DNA of 64,000 bases. Origin: Sipunculus nudus. Lineage: Eukaryota > Annelida > Sipuncula > Golfingiida > Sipunculidae. Below are positions 1 through 11,238 of this stretch, one piece after another. The stretch is from positions 36,314,862 to 36,378,861 of the forward strand of contig CM049307.1 of the NCBI GenBank assembly GCA_026874595.1. Direction: 5' to 3'. Both the position numbers and the translations under genes were made by a program. The notes beneath the pieces are model-generated. The model worked only from the letters and a program-made list of their open reading frames with translations. It was not told where the DNA came from and ran no database searches. Position 1 is the first letter of the stretch, and every line of letters begins with the position of its first letter.

Positions 1-956
1 CCTATATATGTCTAATGAAAGCGGACAATAAAAAGGACTATATATATTAAAGGGGATTCTTCTCATCACACATGAACTTGATCCTTTAGGTCTACATAAA
101 TTAAGAAGGAATAGACAATATTGGACAAAATTAATACATATTGCTAAGAACAAAATCAGACATGTTGTTTTAATGTGTTGGTATCGATTATGACCTATAT
201 GTTTGTCATACATGCGTCATGCGTTCATCTCGCATTTAATTGGAAATAAACAGTTGCATGCGCAATTAATTTACAGAACATGACATTAATTTATCCCATG
301 TAAACTGCACGCTTAACATGACCTGTCCATTTGCAGTAATCAGGCATTGTTTGCGTGCGGCCTTGTAATTGGTTGCGTGTCAACATATCTAGCCTCGCTT
401 TCATTTGACTTGGACAGACGACAGGGCACCCTGCCGCGCCAAATCGCTCAGGTGGAGGCTCTGTTGCCTTGGTAATGCGCGCACAAGCACAAATGGCGAA
501 AGAAGATTCCTGTACAATATGGCGACAGCATGTCAAAACTGTCAGCCAATATGAAATGGCCGACCTTCGCTAATGCATTTAGGTCATTGAGAAATGACAT
601 CCCTGAAATAAATTGATATGGGGAAGAGACAGTCGAGACGCGGCACGAACATGCAAATCTGTATAAAAAAGTCTATATCTTTTTAACATATGCATGATCT
701 AACAAGACACATAAAGTCTGTGGTGTCATAAGTTTTTTTTATCTGACTGGCGTTCATGCATTCAGCGTCATAGCTGAGAGATAGAGCTGCTATGAATTTA
801 AAGCACAAAAACTGAGACCAAACCATTAATTTGCAAATTAAATATACATATTTGTAGCGGGTAATGAAATATAGACGTTAAACGGATTCGTGCATAGAAC
901 ATTACATAAATAACCTCTTTAACCTCGTACAGATTAAGTAAATGTGCATGGAACAC
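1..956. other. Intergenic, no gene recognised
   Basis: AT-rich DNA with a somewhat GC-richer patch at about 300-560. The open frames here have no recognisable domain, no convincing splice context and ordinary random composition. I see no element ends. Confidence 0.5.
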
Positions 957-975
957 GGGGGGGGGGGGGGGGGGG
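957..975. repeat. Poly-G tract
   Basis: An uninterrupted run of G (19 bases). Tracts like this recur through the window, for example at 23762-23784 and, as poly-C, at 27199-27226. They mark places where the true length is likely to be uncertain in the assembly. Confidence 0.9.
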
Positions 976-1022
976 CGGGCGTACCTGTGACACAGAAAAA
1001 AAGTTTTCTGATTTCCCTTTAG

Positions 1023-1300
1023 GAGGAGACCCCTTCCGTTAACGACAGTTCAAAAAGTCATCAGACGCACTGCTTTTTCGGGAAGTTTAAAAAAGTCACC
1101 GGCGAAGTGGCTCAACTGCGAAAAAGTCTCAGCAGTCGCTATAATGACAGAGACATTGTTAAATTATTAACACAACTGTCTGGGAGACAATGGAGAGCTT
1201 CTGGCTCAAGTCGTCAAGCGGTGTTAAACCAATATCTGATGTGGACGCCAGCTGTGTCGTGGACCACGCTGGGGCTCAGCACTCAGCCGAATGAGTCGGG
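1023..1300 (+). CDS. Candidate internal exon, unknown protein
   Basis: A strong-looking 3' splice acceptor (a pyrimidine-rich TTTCCCTTTAG) ends at 1022. The frame that follows stays open for more than 90 codons, reading EETPSVND, then CFFGKFKKVTGEVAQLRKSL, then SRYNDRDIVKLLTQLSG. The first ~60 residues are hydrophilic and could form helix. The frame then runs into a (GA)n microsatellite, so the true exon would have to end before about 1300. I recognise no domain and found no partner exon, so this may be a chance open frame next to a chance acceptor. Confidence 0.2.
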
Positions 1301-1301
1301 G

Positions 1302-1303
<2 letters not shown>

Positions 1304-1338
<35 letters not shown>
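1304..1338. repeat. (GA)n microsatellite
   Basis: A perfect GA dinucleotide run. It would translate as an artificial Arg-Glu repeat in the overlapping open frame. Confidence 0.9.
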
Positions 1339-1339
<1 letters not shown>

Positions 1340-1733
1340 AGGGATAAGAGAATTCTTGTCCCTCTTCCTGGATGACATTTTGTACAGCAAACATTTCAGT
1401 GACATGTACATACAGACAGACGGACGGGCGTTCTACTTATTTTTCCTTTGAGGCTGATGCGCGGGTATCAGGAGAGAGCCTGATTCCACTTACTCCGATC
1501 TAGGCCACTTCCAGGCATCGTTTAAAAACCAGATATTTGACCTTCTAAAATGCAGAAAATATGACAAATTTCAATCATTTTTATGTCCTGTATTGAAGGT
1601 ATGGATCTTTATCACATAAATCGGTCGTTGAAATGAGTGGAATTTATAAAAAGAAACAAGATATAGTTATCTCTAGACGTAACTTAATCTCTCCCCTTTA
1701 TTAGCGGCTTACACTTTCCTTTTAAACCCATGC

Positions 1734-2174
1734 AGTTGTGGTTCTGTTGTAAACACAGAGCCACAGGTCGCTACCTTCATTTATCTAGCGGACGGGAACA
1801 CATGCGCTGTTAGACGATGGGGAGCCGGGCCGAGTGATTGTTTCAGCCAGATGTGCGCAGTGCATCACTGGTTACTTCCTGACCCACCCAGCTAACTGTG
1901 ACACATGCACCTGGCCGGCTTAAATAATCCAGTGCGTAATTCTGGTAACAACCCGTGTAGCCAATGGTCCAGTTACAAGGACACTCACAGCAGTGATGAT
2001 GTAACACGTGTACTGCACACCGCTGGCTGCAACAATCGCCGAGGTTCACCACACTCAAGATAAGATACATGTACTTAAACTGGGGGCATCGTCAGAAACT
2101 GCATGCGTTCTCGTCCGCTAGATAAATGAAGACAGGGGCCTGTGGCTCTCTGTTTACAATAGAGCCACAACTGG
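1734..2174. mobile_element. MITE-like element with ~73-bp inverted ends
   Basis: The segment 1734-1806 is repeated as its reverse complement at 2101-2174 with only a few mismatches and one short length difference. Both arms contain the same stretch with GAGCCACAGG and TTCATTTATCTAGCGGACG. About 295 bp of unrelated sequence separates them and carries no convincing gene. Long inverted ends around a short non-coding core fit a non-autonomous DNA transposon. I could not identify a target-site duplication, so the family is unassigned. Confidence 0.65.
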
Positions 2175-2378
2175 GTCTACCTTTCCTATCTAAAAATGAA
2201 ATCAATTAATATGATTGCATTAGAGTACTGCTCCTATAGGATGACAGGTAGAGGTAATATTTTCAGGAATACACAATATTTATGTGCACACATTATTTAT
2301 TTATGAAAATAAAAATACATATTTTGCATCTATATATTCACTTATTTAAGAAAGATTTGTGTATATATACACAGAGAG

Positions 2379-2380
<2 letters not shown>

Positions 2381-2427
<47 letters not shown>
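2381..2427. repeat. (TA)n microsatellite
   Basis: Perfect alternating AT run of about 47 bases. Confidence 0.95.
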
Positions 2428-2429
<2 letters not shown>

Positions 2430-2430
<1 letters not shown>

Positions 2431-4080
2431 ATGCGAACAATCTGGTACAAACATGCATAGTCGACTAATATATAGACGTTAAAAATCATATCAATTTAAA
2501 GATTCTTCACTTTTTACAGACTAGTGAACCCCTTATGCAAACTTTTGAGCCCGCCCCTGTTTTGATGATTTTACAGTTGAATACATGGGGTCCACCTTTA
2601 TGAACAAACGGTACGGGTTTGTTGTATTAACTACTTGTCTGATTGGTTCAACCGTGTAATCGTCTTTGTTCTCTCGCCGTTGGGATTCCGCACTGTCTGG
2701 GAGGGTTCATTCTACTAAGTGACTTTTATTACTAATTTAACGATGCTTTAGAGCAGGTTTACTTTTTCCATCACGTAATTGAATAAATTACCAAGCAATG
2801 TTTTAAATATACCTACCCAGGCCAGATAACGGCGATCGGAAAGTGGTTTGAATACGAGGCTGTCTAAGCGAACTACCTGACACCTTGTTAAAGATCAGCA
2901 GGTTGCACATTTAATGTCATTTCTGAAAAGAATGGAATGGCGAATGATTGAATTAAATGTTAAATGTCTGGTCTTGAATATCTAGCTTTTTTTTCTCGAA
3001 AGACAATCCCGAAGACTTCAGCCGTATGCAACGTGTAAATAATGTTTTTATATCATGCATGCGCAAAAAATTGTTTGCTGAGAAGAAAAAAGATTTTACG
3101 AGTAAACTTTATATGGGGATACCACAAATATGCAGGCTAGCGTTTTATATCAAACTGAAACTAATTTCGCCTGAGGCAGCCTGGGGTGCCGATGTTTTCC
3201 AGATATGAATGGTTCCACTTCTCAAACTTAAAGTGTGTGTGTGTGTATAGCATTAAATCCGTCCTTCTGGAAGGCCATGGTTGCTTTGAAAACTTGCATA
3301 AAAATACATGTGCATTTAATAAAATATATTTACATATATGGAATACAATTATCACAGTATGGTCACACTTAACGAGAACAGAGCAGGCGATCATTACACG
3401 TTATGCGTTTGCTCCTGAAACATTATATCTATTCATTAGGATAATATAATCGGAATGTAGAAGGGAAAATAATGGAAAATTATCCATTATTTACAAATAG
3501 GTACAGACTTTCATGCTTAAAGTGACCTATTCACCTACCTTTAAATATTATGTATGTGATTTCTGGATTGCTCTGCACGTATATTAATGAACTCTGGGTA
3601 ATTTTTGTTCAGAAACGATTTTTATGACTCCTCTGTGACGAATGCATTAGCTTGCTAATCTACAAACTGTTAGATAATTTGACAAACGGAAAAGCCATGT
3701 TACCTATATAAGATGTTTGTTGCACATATGCTGAGGTTGAAAGGTTACTGGCCGCATAACGCACTTTGCGAAACTCTGATTCCTTAGACTTATGGCAAGA
3801 TGTCAGTTGTATGTGATTTGATTATTTTGGCGGACCCCCATATGTTATAAACACTTGAATATAACCAAAACGAACAGCCTATGTGCGGTTGAATCGGCGT
3901 TTTCTGGTCCATATTTGGAAAGCTTACAGGGGTCACCTTTAGTTAACAATCAGATATCGGAATATATAGACCCCTTTAAAAAGAGACGACGTCCAGGATG
4001 CGTATTATCATGCAGCTGATGACAGGCTGAACAAACCTGAACATTGGTGAAAGTTTATCGATACAAATTTATGTGCATAC
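2430..4080. other. Intergenic, no gene recognised
   Basis: AT-rich DNA without a supported gene. The part at about 3680-3990 resembles 60745-61015: both share a GGCCCCC/GGACCCCC-type block followed by TATGTTATAAACAC or its variant, and both end in a CCCTTTAAA motif. That suggests a degraded dispersed repeat. Confidence 0.45.
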
Positions 4081-4084
4081 ATAC

Positions 4085-7000
4085 CTGGGTCATCTGGAGC
4101 AATTCCGTGGCCGTGGAAAGCGAAGGTTGGTTTCTCAGTGGATTTGTCTTCTATGGAGGTAGATTAAAAAAATAGCGAGGGTGTCCCTCGTAAAAGTGTG
4201 GGCGGAATCCGTGAGAGCCCGAAATCCACAATGGCCTCCGTCCGCCATTTTGAAATTTACTTTTTTAATGGTTTAACCTGCAATACTGTTCAGTGAGGAT
4301 TATGAGGTTTTTTTTTTTTTTTTTTGGGGGGGGGGGGTTGAGGAATACATATTTGATGTCGAATTTGTGATTTAAATTGATTATTTATTGTGATTTTATT
4401 TACCTTAAAATCTAAGATGGCCGACGATTCTTAACTAAAAAAAAGTTAATTTCTCTCAAACTTGCGGAACGACATCAATAATGGGCTCTCGTGGTCCGTG
4501 AATCATCGATCTGGTTTCTCTGGTTAGGGTGTCTGAAAGCATGAAATCCAAGATGATCGCTCTCCTCTATTTTGAAAAATATTGTTTCATTGATTTTGTC
4601 TGCGGTACTCTTCAGTGTATTGATTCTTGGGTTTCTGGGTTCAGATTTGTTGTCAGATGTATTTGACTTATTTTAATCCTAAAACCGAATGCTGTAGCCA
4701 AATGGCACTCTTATTTTCAATGTTGTCGTTTTTATAATTGGCTCTGGAAGTTCTGATCATATTGGATATGATAGGATGCGGGAGAACAATGCTTTAATAT
4801 GCGGCAGAACCATGCCAAATACACTGTCCTTACCTCGTATAGGTGAAAAGGTTTGATGAGAAATGAACATTTCAAAATATTGTAATTACACTGCATTATT
4901 AAGCTCGGGACCAAGCACATTGAATCAAGGTCAGAGCTTTCGAGTTTCAGTCGAATTGCTACAGACAAGTCCATAATGAGCTCTACAGTGATTCGTTTCT
5001 CACTGGATTTGGTTTGTCAGAATGATAATTTGAAAATCAGGCGAGGGCGTCTCTCTCAAAAGTGAGGGCGGATTTCGTTAGATTACGAAATCCAAGATGG
5101 TCGTTATCCCCCATTTCGAAAATTAATTTTTCAATGGTTTGCCTGCAACACTGTGCAGGTTAAGGATTTTTGGGTTTGTGGAGTGTAGGGATTTTATGTC
5201 AGTATTTTTATTTGACTTGTTTTTACCTTACAATTATGATGCTTCAAAAAGATTATTATTTTTAAAAATTGCACAATAGGTTCCATTGGTATATTTATCT
5301 TCCACGTGGACTCATGTTCTAAAACTAGAAAATTGCGATTGAATGGGGATGTCCTTCGTAAAAATTAGTGGTAACAAGCTCGGCTCTCTCAGCTGGCTAT
5401 CCGGGTTCGAGTCCTAGCATGGCAAAGGGAGTGCATGGTTTTCTCTGTTCGTCCAATATAAGCAGTTTTTTCCTGTTCTCTTCAGTTGCAGAGCCTACCG
5501 AATGTCATCATCTGAGTCATGGGGAGTATTATTTTCATCATTTATTATAACTACCTATATTTATACATTATTAGTTTAAAAAGGAGAAAGAAGTGCATTG
5601 GGGTGGAAAGCGTAAAGGACCGAATTTAAAAAAAAAAAGGCCACTGTTTGACATTGTGAAAAAACTATATGTTTTCCATGGTTTGGGCTGCAATACTTTT
5701 CGGAGGGGGGGGGGAGTTACGTTGAGATATACATATATTTTATGTAATCTTGGTGATTTGGTTGATTTAGACATGCCCAGCAATCGAAGATATCCACCGC
5801 TATTTAGCTAAGAAAATTGTTTGTTCTAGTCGGGCGTTTCTCCGTGGATTTTGTTCCTCGAATGTTAATGTGAAAATTTAGCGGAGGCTGTCTTGGCGGG
5901 GACCAAAAGAGTCCGATACATCCGAAGTGATATATTGTCTATTCCATAGCATAAATGTTATGGAAAGTCTTAGTCCAGTCAAATCCATGCAGTTCCAAAT
6001 CTGAGTCCTTGAGTTTCATGGTAATTTTAATAAGAGTCCGACTCTTCGAAACCCGGGTCAACATCAAACTCTGAGTGTGATTATTATAAACAATACATTT
6101 ATATTACGATTTAAGAATGATTAATGTGAATATGAGATATTATTATTAATTTTTATGTTTGTTAATAAACGTATTCTCTTTTAATCTGTAATGTTTAATT
6201 TACCGGCGAGTTTTCATTCAAATGTATTTAAAAAGTTGCCTATTTTAAAATACTTTAAAAGTAATCTGATTCTCAATTGAAGAAAAACTGAAGGAGCTGG
6301 AGTAGTAAGGTTAGTAGTAAGGTTTGTTAAAATTATTACAAAGCCATTAAGAGGGATCAGGAAAAAATAAACTGCCTATAAAATATTTTTATATATTAAA
6401 ACTGAATGTTAGATAAAGATCTTATATGCTTCTAATTTACACCTGTCTTCTTTCAAATCGTGATATTTATGAGGGAAGGTCATATATGAACCAGTAATAA
6501 CATCCAGTTGATGATGTAAAAAAACTTGCGTTTAAGCTACATATTCCGCAAAAACTTAACCATAAGCTAATTCAATAATTTCGTATTAGCTTTTGAGTAT
6601 ATTCCCTGTATGCTGGAATTAATATATTTCCCTTTTACCCCTCTGTAATGACAGGCCGAAAACATTTCCCCTACGTATATTTATTTCACAATAGTAAATA
6701 TGTTACTTTTGTATTATTTCTTGTAAGAATGTGTATACAAATTATTTTGATTTATTTGAAACATTTTTTATCAGAAATCATAGGCATGTAAACCATTACA
6801 CAAGACGCCTCTCTTTCAAACCGTTTTACTTCCTTTTTATTGCAAAAAGAAACCATGTTTATTCAGCGAAGGTGGAGAAATTTTTTCATTGTTTAAATGA
6901 AATATAAAATAACATTCTTCAGAAGATGTGTATAAAAATAAGCATTTATTTAAATACACTTAAATGAATCGGAAAATTCTGCACAAAAATGAAGACTTTC

Positions 7001-8098
7001 CCCGGCAATCTTAAAAAGTACACAGTCTCAGATTCCCATGTTATCATCTTTTTTCAGTTCAGTTTTTAACGTTCAGACTCGAACTCAGATTATGGTTCCA
7101 TCTGGTTTTAAAAGACTGGGACTTGTAGTATAGGTCGACTTGAACTCGAGGGCTCTGACCTGGACTCGACGAGTAAATTTCTTCCCATTGGCCATTAATA
7201 ATAATGGCCATAATTAATATTTTGAAATGTTCATTTTTATCACACCTGTTGGGATAACTACTGTGTATTAAGCATAGTTCTGCCGCTTGTTTTATAGCAT
7301 AGTTATGCCGTTGGATTATAGGGTTAAAACAGGACAAATAATACATTTGACATCAAATATGAACTCCTCGGTCACAGAAACCCAATTAAGAATCCACATA
7401 CTGAATATTACTGAAGGAAAAATAATTGAAACAATAATTTAAAAAATACGCCATCTTAAATTACTAGTTAATTACTTCCCAATGGCCAAGACTTTTTCTG
7501 ATCAATATTTTGAAATGTTCATTTTTATCACACCTGTTGACCTGTGAGATAACCACTGTGTATTTAGCATAGTTCTGCCGCTTGTTTTATAGCATAGTTA
7601 TGCCGTATACTATTATACCCAACATGATCAGAACTTCCAGCAGAGCCTATAAGGAATACCAAACAACAACATTGAAAATAAAAGTCGCCTTGGGCTACAA
7701 AATCGGTGGCCATCTTGGATTATAGGGTTAAAATAGGTCAAATAATACATTTGACATCAAATATGAACTACTCGGCCACAGAAACCCAATTAAGAATCCA
7801 CTTACTGAATATTACTGCAGGCAAAATACTTGAAGCAATAATATACAAAAAACGGGCATCTTAGATATCCATCGTCACTTTTGAGAGAGACACCCTCGCC
7901 AGATTGTCAAAGTAATATTCGGGGAAACCAGATCGATGGAGTCACGGATCATGCACGAGAGCTCATTATGGATGTCCTATGGCAAGTTTGAGGACACCCT
8001 CGCTAAATTTTTTAATCTACCTCCTTAGAAGACAAATCCACTGAGAAGCCAACCTTGGCTCTCCACGGTCACGGAGCTGCTCCAGCTGACCCAAATAT
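4085..8098. mobile_element. Large foldback-like inverted repeat element
   Basis: The outer left sequence at 4085-4190 (GGGTCATCTGGAGCAATTCC, then GTGGATTTGTCTTCT and GCGAGGGTGTCC) returns in reverse complement at 7985-8098. The match continues inward: 4520-4895 pairs with reverse-complemented 7480-7900, sharing GTTCTGATCAT, GAACATTTCAAAATATTG and TTTTATTTTCAATGTTG. Each arm is itself made of related sub-units: four in the left arm near 4140, 4520, 5030 and 5590, and two in the right arm near 7190 and 7480. The centre (about 5900-7050) is AT-rich and has no gene. The arms look roughly 75-80% alike by eye, so the element is old. I saw no transposase and no clear target duplication. Confidence 0.6.
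5360..5480 (+). repeat. tRNA-derived SINE-like fragment
   Basis: The sequence contains GGGTTCGAGTCCT, a good match to an RNA polymerase III B box, preceded by a tRNA-like GGCTCTCTCAGCTGGCTAT. It is followed by GCATGGTTTTCTCTG, which resembles the central core of many tRNA-derived SINEs. It lies inside the left arm of the foldback element. No intact tRNA cloverleaf can be drawn. Confidence 0.35.
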
Positions 8099-8109
8099 AT
8101 ATACACGTG

Positions 8110-8755
8110 TTCCTAGTCAGTGTCGTCACATACCGAGAAACAAATGCCTTAATTGCAGTCACGAACACCATCATCATTCTGAAATGTCTTAAATGAAAGT
8201 TATTTAATAGTGTCTTTCAATCCCCCTATTCCAATAGAGTTGATAAGAGTTCCATTAATAGAATAACTTTTATGTAGATTAAACCTCTCCTTCAGTTTAA
8301 ACGTCTTTTGAAATCTGAGCGACAAAAATCTATGTTTAAACTTCCGTTAGATCCATGGGCGTTTGTTTCAATGGGGTACCTTATGGTTATTTATGGTAAC
8401 TACCGGTTTTGCTTCTCAGCGCCATCTGGTATGCAAACGATTCCGAACTTGGAGACATCTATCGTTTCGATTAAACGATAACTCTAATCAGATTTCAACA
8501 CAGTGAAACAAACGATAGGTATTCTCGAGGCGTTGTAAGAATTTTGCACAACCAAAGTTACCCTTAGATTATTAATATGTACACAGAGGAAGCCAGATAT
8601 CACATAAATTATTTTTCAAAAGCAGGTGAATGGGTACCTTTAATGCCTTACTCAAACGTAATGTGTTTCATTAAATGAACTCAAGATGGCGCTGATATAA
8701 TTTAAACCGTGATAGACCTTAGCCTATTAGTGTTTGGAATGCTGAATATACTTTT

Positions 8756-8833
<78 letters not shown>

Positions 8834-9780
8834 ACTGAAATCCTTGCAAGAGAAGGGCACTGGCTGTGGTGTAGGTCATATATATATATACTCATATGTG
8901 TTTGTCATATGCTGACAACGTAACTCTAATACTATAGCAAGATCATTAGGCAGTTTATAAAATATGCTCGATATTTGAAACACATACGCAGAGAATTATG
9001 GAGTGCTATATAATACAAAGAAAACTTTATGTATGAAGATAACACAAACGGTCAGGAAATCTCGCGATACAATATTTTTCTTACTGGCAAGAAACTCAGA
9101 TACCCGGTACAAAATATTTGGGCGTTTTATCAGAAACGACTTGGATTATAAGAGTGAACTACAGAAAGGCGGGGTATTTTCTCTTCCAATATTAATAAAC
9201 CTTTAGCTCTTTTCAGTGGTCTACCTCGACAATTGTGTATAATCTCTTCATGTCATATTGTACATCTATTTATGGATGCCACACGTGGTACATGAGGCAT
9301 TAAAGTATATGAAGTATATATACAATAAATGCCTATAATAGAGATTTACGCGCATGCGGTCTGTAAACTATATATACCCTACAACGAACATACAACTACA
9401 TAATATACTGTGTTAATTGTCAGTGGCTGAATGTTTTTCTTTGAGCTGGCAGATAGAGAGGAGATATATCAACATGATATTATGTAAGTGCATGTCTAAT
9501 AATTTACTTGTTTCTTTTATAGCTCACATAGTGAGACATGATTTGTCTAGTTTTATTGGCAACAATCTGGGCTATTTATGTGAAAATTGTAAGACTAACG
9601 TACAAACGATTGAATTGAGTGAACTTGCTTGCCATATACAGCTGATTGATGTAGTTCCACCTTTAATTACCCATTGTTTTTCAACCGTTTGTTTATTGTT
9701 TAACCTTTTTTTTAAATGATGTACTTTCTTTGTGTGATATAAATATTATAATATAATTTCGTCATTTTTGGACGTATTGA
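8110..9780. other. Intergenic with a long (TA)n tract
   Basis: No gene recognised. A perfect (TA)n microsatellite occupies about 8757-8831. Open frames across it are artificial Ile-Tyr repeats. Confidence 0.6.
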
Positions 9781-9788
9781 TGTAAGTC

Positions 9789-10112
9789 TCAGTTGTTTGA
9801 CATTGTCACCCCTGCATGGCCATCCAGTCTATTCCCTGGACAATTAGTCATGGTTTTAATAGAGGAATCAATTATAGTTGGCTGGACATAATGATGAGAC
9901 AGGGAAGGGGAATTACTGGTCAGTGGACGTAAGTGATTTGGAAAGAAACCCGAGCCACTGTATGTGTCAGTGTCCGGCTCCTGTTGCGAGGACGACAGCT
10001 GCCCCGTGATGTAACTGGCCTTCTTACCGTACCCACGCCCTTCTTTTCTGGCCGTGAAGGTTTCAGTGTTACCGTTAATGACCGGGCGCTTTGTATCTGG
10101 TGACGAACTGAT
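9789..10112 (-). CDS. Candidate C-terminal exon, unknown protein
   Basis: Reading the minus strand, one frame is open for 107 codons and ends at a TGA (9789-9791). The product is hydrophilic and rich in Ser/Thr/Pro, containing NGNTETFTARKEGRGYGKKA, SYITGQLSSSQQEPDTDTYS and later QPTIIDSSIKTM. The local base composition is less AT-rich than the flanks, as for the proven exons here. There is no early ATG, so it would be a terminal exon, for example a receptor tail. A good acceptor (TTCTCATATTCATCCTAG) lies just upstream but enters a different frame with a stop after 20 codons. The usable acceptor for the long frame, if any, is the weaker ATATAG at its edge. I found no partner exons. Confidence 0.27.
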   Translation of the reverse strand: MSSSPDTKRPVINGNTETFTARKEGRGYGKKASYITGQLSSSQQEPDTDTYSGSGFFPNHLRPLTSNSPSLSHHYVQPTIIDSSIKTMTNCPGNRLDGHAGVTMSNN

Positions 10113-10637
10113 CTATATCGTCCTCATTAGTAATCAGCTAGGATGAATATGAGAAGTCACTGGTCCGCACTCTATGTGTGGTCACGCCAGCTTTTAAGAC
10201 GGACTACATTACACGCACGTGCGCACGTCCATTCTAGCCTCTTCTGGGTGCAATACACGATACTTCTATGATGGTTTATAGTTAATGAAAAATGTCTGAA
10301 ACTGAAATTAATTGAAAGATATACTGGTTACTTGGTCCCTTAATTATCCAATTATCTTCACTTGAGCTGCCATCAGTGTATGGGTACCAGATTTCATAAT
10401 TAATACTCAAAGCGGTATACGGTATACACATGCATAGTTATACGCAAAAATTATATTCTTATTATTGATGATCAGTTGAAAAATGATTCTTCATTTTGAA
10501 TATCAGTTGAGAAAAAGTATTAGCAAATACAATAACAACCTCTTTCAGTCAGAAAAAAAATGAATTTATCATCGTTAAAATATGTTATTGTTGATATATA
10601 AATATAATTTATAGAAATGAACAAATAAAACATTGAA

Positions 10638-10641
<4 letters not shown>

Positions 10642-10701
<60 letters not shown>
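10642..10701. repeat. (TA)n microsatellite
   Basis: Perfect TA run that forms the left flank of the TRIM array. The sequence just after the array also starts TATA, consistent with insertion into a TA run. Confidence 0.9.
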
Positions 10702-10706
<5 letters not shown>

Positions 10707-10845
10707 CCGGACACACAAAAGCGTTCCTACTGGCCTTGCTAGTGAAGCTTGCTTAATTGGCGAAGCGGTAGAACGTCTGACTTGTGTGTCACAGGTTACG
10801 GGTTCGAACCCACATTCGGACTGGTTTCCATTTTCACCCGTTACA
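10702..10845 (+). repeat. TRIM LTR 1 with tRNA-like core
   Basis: A 144-bp LTR. It holds TGGCGAAGCGG (10758-10768), matching the tRNA A-box consensus TRGCNNAGYNGG apart from spacing, and GGTTCGAACCC (10801-10811), matching the B-box consensus. The spacing is right for an internal RNA polymerase III promoter. The part between reads like a tRNA anticodon arm (GTCTGACTTGTGTGTCAC). The acceptor stem of a real tRNA is missing. Confidence 0.75.
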
Positions 10846-10847
10846 AA

Positions 10848-10865
10848 TGGTGGCAGCGGTGGGAT
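10848..10865 (+). promoter_or_regulatory. Primer binding site complementary to tRNA-Leu
   Basis: TGGTGGCAGCGGTGGGAT begins two bases after the first LTR. Its reverse complement is the last 15 bases of an animal tRNA-Leu (AAG type) plus CCA, as I remember that tRNA, with 18 of 18 bases pairing. The second internal region repeats this site at 11117-11134 with one change (GGTTGGAT). Confidence 0.8.
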
Positions 10866-10969
10866 CGTGGAGTTGGTGTCGTGGCATAATGCCCCACCCA
10901 GTTCACGTGTGTGACCCCCGGGATGGATCCCACGTTCTGGGGACAGAACGTTCCCGGAGAGGGGGTGAA

Positions 10970-11114
10970 TGTAGCCGGACACACAAAAGAGTTCCTACTG
11001 GTTCCTTGCTAGTGTAGCTTGCTTTATTAGCGAAGCGGTAGAACGTCTGACTTGTGTGTCACAGGTTACGGGTTCGAACCCACATTCGGGCCTGGTTACT
11101 AATGTAACGTTACA
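10970..11114 (+). repeat. TRIM LTR 2 (shared middle LTR)
   Basis: A 145-bp LTR with the same TG...CA ends. Its A box is TAGCGAAGCGG (11028-11038) and its B box GGTTCGAACCC (11071-11081). Its 3' end differs from the other two LTRs (CTAATGTAACGTTACA in place of CCATTTTCACCCGTTACA), so the copies have diverged since the array formed. Confidence 0.75.
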
Positions 11115-11238
11115 AATGGTGGCAGCGGTTGGATCCGGGGAGTTGGTGTCGTGGCATGATGCCCCACCCAGTTCACGTGTGTGACCCCGGGATAGATACC
11201 ACGTTCTGGGGACAGAACGTCCTCGGAGAGGGGGTGAA

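Noticed and set aside
8709-8915. Open frame of alternating Ile-Tyr
   Set aside because: It is only the translation of a (TA)n microsatellite. Similar frames at 10.6, 15.6, 21.7 and 50.0 kb were dropped for the same reason.
10758-10811. A tRNA gene (A and B boxes present)
   Set aside because: No acceptor stem can form and the same sequence repeats three times inside LTRs, so it is a tRNA-like part of a retroelement, not a tRNA gene.
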